Source of the DNA: Clostridia bacterium
Lineage (GTDB): Bacteria; Bacillota_A; Clostridia; Oscillospirales; CAG-272
Length of the DNA: 5,370 bases
Assembly (NCBI GenBank): GCA_017408625.1
Contig: JAFQUG010000356.1
Location: forward strand, 1 to 5,370
Direction: 5' to 3'
The notes under the pieces were generated by a model. It worked only from the letters and a program-made list of their open reading frames with translations, did not search any database and was not told where the DNA came from. Shown one piece after another: positions 5,355 to 5,370 of this stretch. The position numbers were made by a program, and so were the translations under genes. Numbering within the stretch: position 1 is the first letter of the stretch; the number at the start of each line of letters is the position of its first letter.

Positions 5355-5370
5355 CTGGGTGTGGCGCAGC
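5355..5370 (+). tRNA. Probable start of a tRNA, possibly tRNA-Pro (truncated by window edge)
   Basis: The last 16 bases fit tRNA positions 1-16: a seven-base acceptor strand ctgggtg, T8, G10, the D-stem GCGC at 10-13, A14 and G15. C at position 1 and TGGCGCAGC are typical of bacterial tRNA-Pro. A strong promoter lies just upstream. Only the 5' strand is visible, so neither the fold nor the anticodon can be checked. The same bases also read as peptide, without a good ribosome binding site. Confidence 0.45.

Noticed and set aside
5319..5370. Possible start of a coding region (peptide QEAIASMAHLGVAQ)
   Set aside because: The ATG at 5346 has no well-spaced ribosome binding site, and the same bases fit a tRNA 5' end behind a strong promoter. 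It cannot be excluded without more sequence.

Overview
The window looks like a chromosomal segment of a low-to-mid-GC Gram-positive bacterium, most likely a clostridial Firmicute. The grounds are strong purine-rich ribosome binding sites before nearly every gene, sigma-A type promoters with 17-base spacers, a lipobox lipoprotein, and proteins whose sequences read like clostridial family members. This placement is inference; no rRNA or other marker gene is present.

Layout from left to right. (1) Bases 2-523 (+) hold the 3' part of a GrpB/UPF0157-type gene whose product ends in an unusual glycine-zipper membrane tail. (2) A strong hairpin at 528-554 lies between this gene and a convergent minus-strand operon and can serve both directions. 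(3) Bases 2834 down to 553 (-) form a tightly packed three-gene operon: an HExxH zinc-protease-like protein of unknown family, a cytidine deaminase family protein, and a fusion of an ASCH domain with pyroglutamyl-peptidase I. Gene gaps are 0 and 2 bases, so translational coupling is likely. (4) Bases 2835-2964 are a divergent promoter region with two back-to-back sigma-A promoters. (5) Bases 2965-5168 (+) hold two co-oriented genes 26 bases apart: an exported lipoprotein with a C39-like cysteine peptidase domain and an intracellular protein of unknown function built from two copies of one domain. (6) The AT-rich end contains a strong promoter (5288-5316) and, at the window edge, what looks like the first 16 bases of a tRNA, possibly tRNA-Pro.

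Functionally, the minus-strand operon combines possible nucleoside chemistry (a cytidine deaminase, plus an ASCH domain of a superfamily that includes N4-acetylcytidine amidohydrolase) with peptide breakdown (pyroglutamyl-peptidase and an HExxH protein). Its joint role is not known to me. The most notable observations are the ASCH-Pcp fusion and its neighbourhood, the GrpB protein with a membrane tail, and the duplicated-domain protein downstream of the C39 lipoprotein. I see no phage, transposon, CRISPR or clear defence system.
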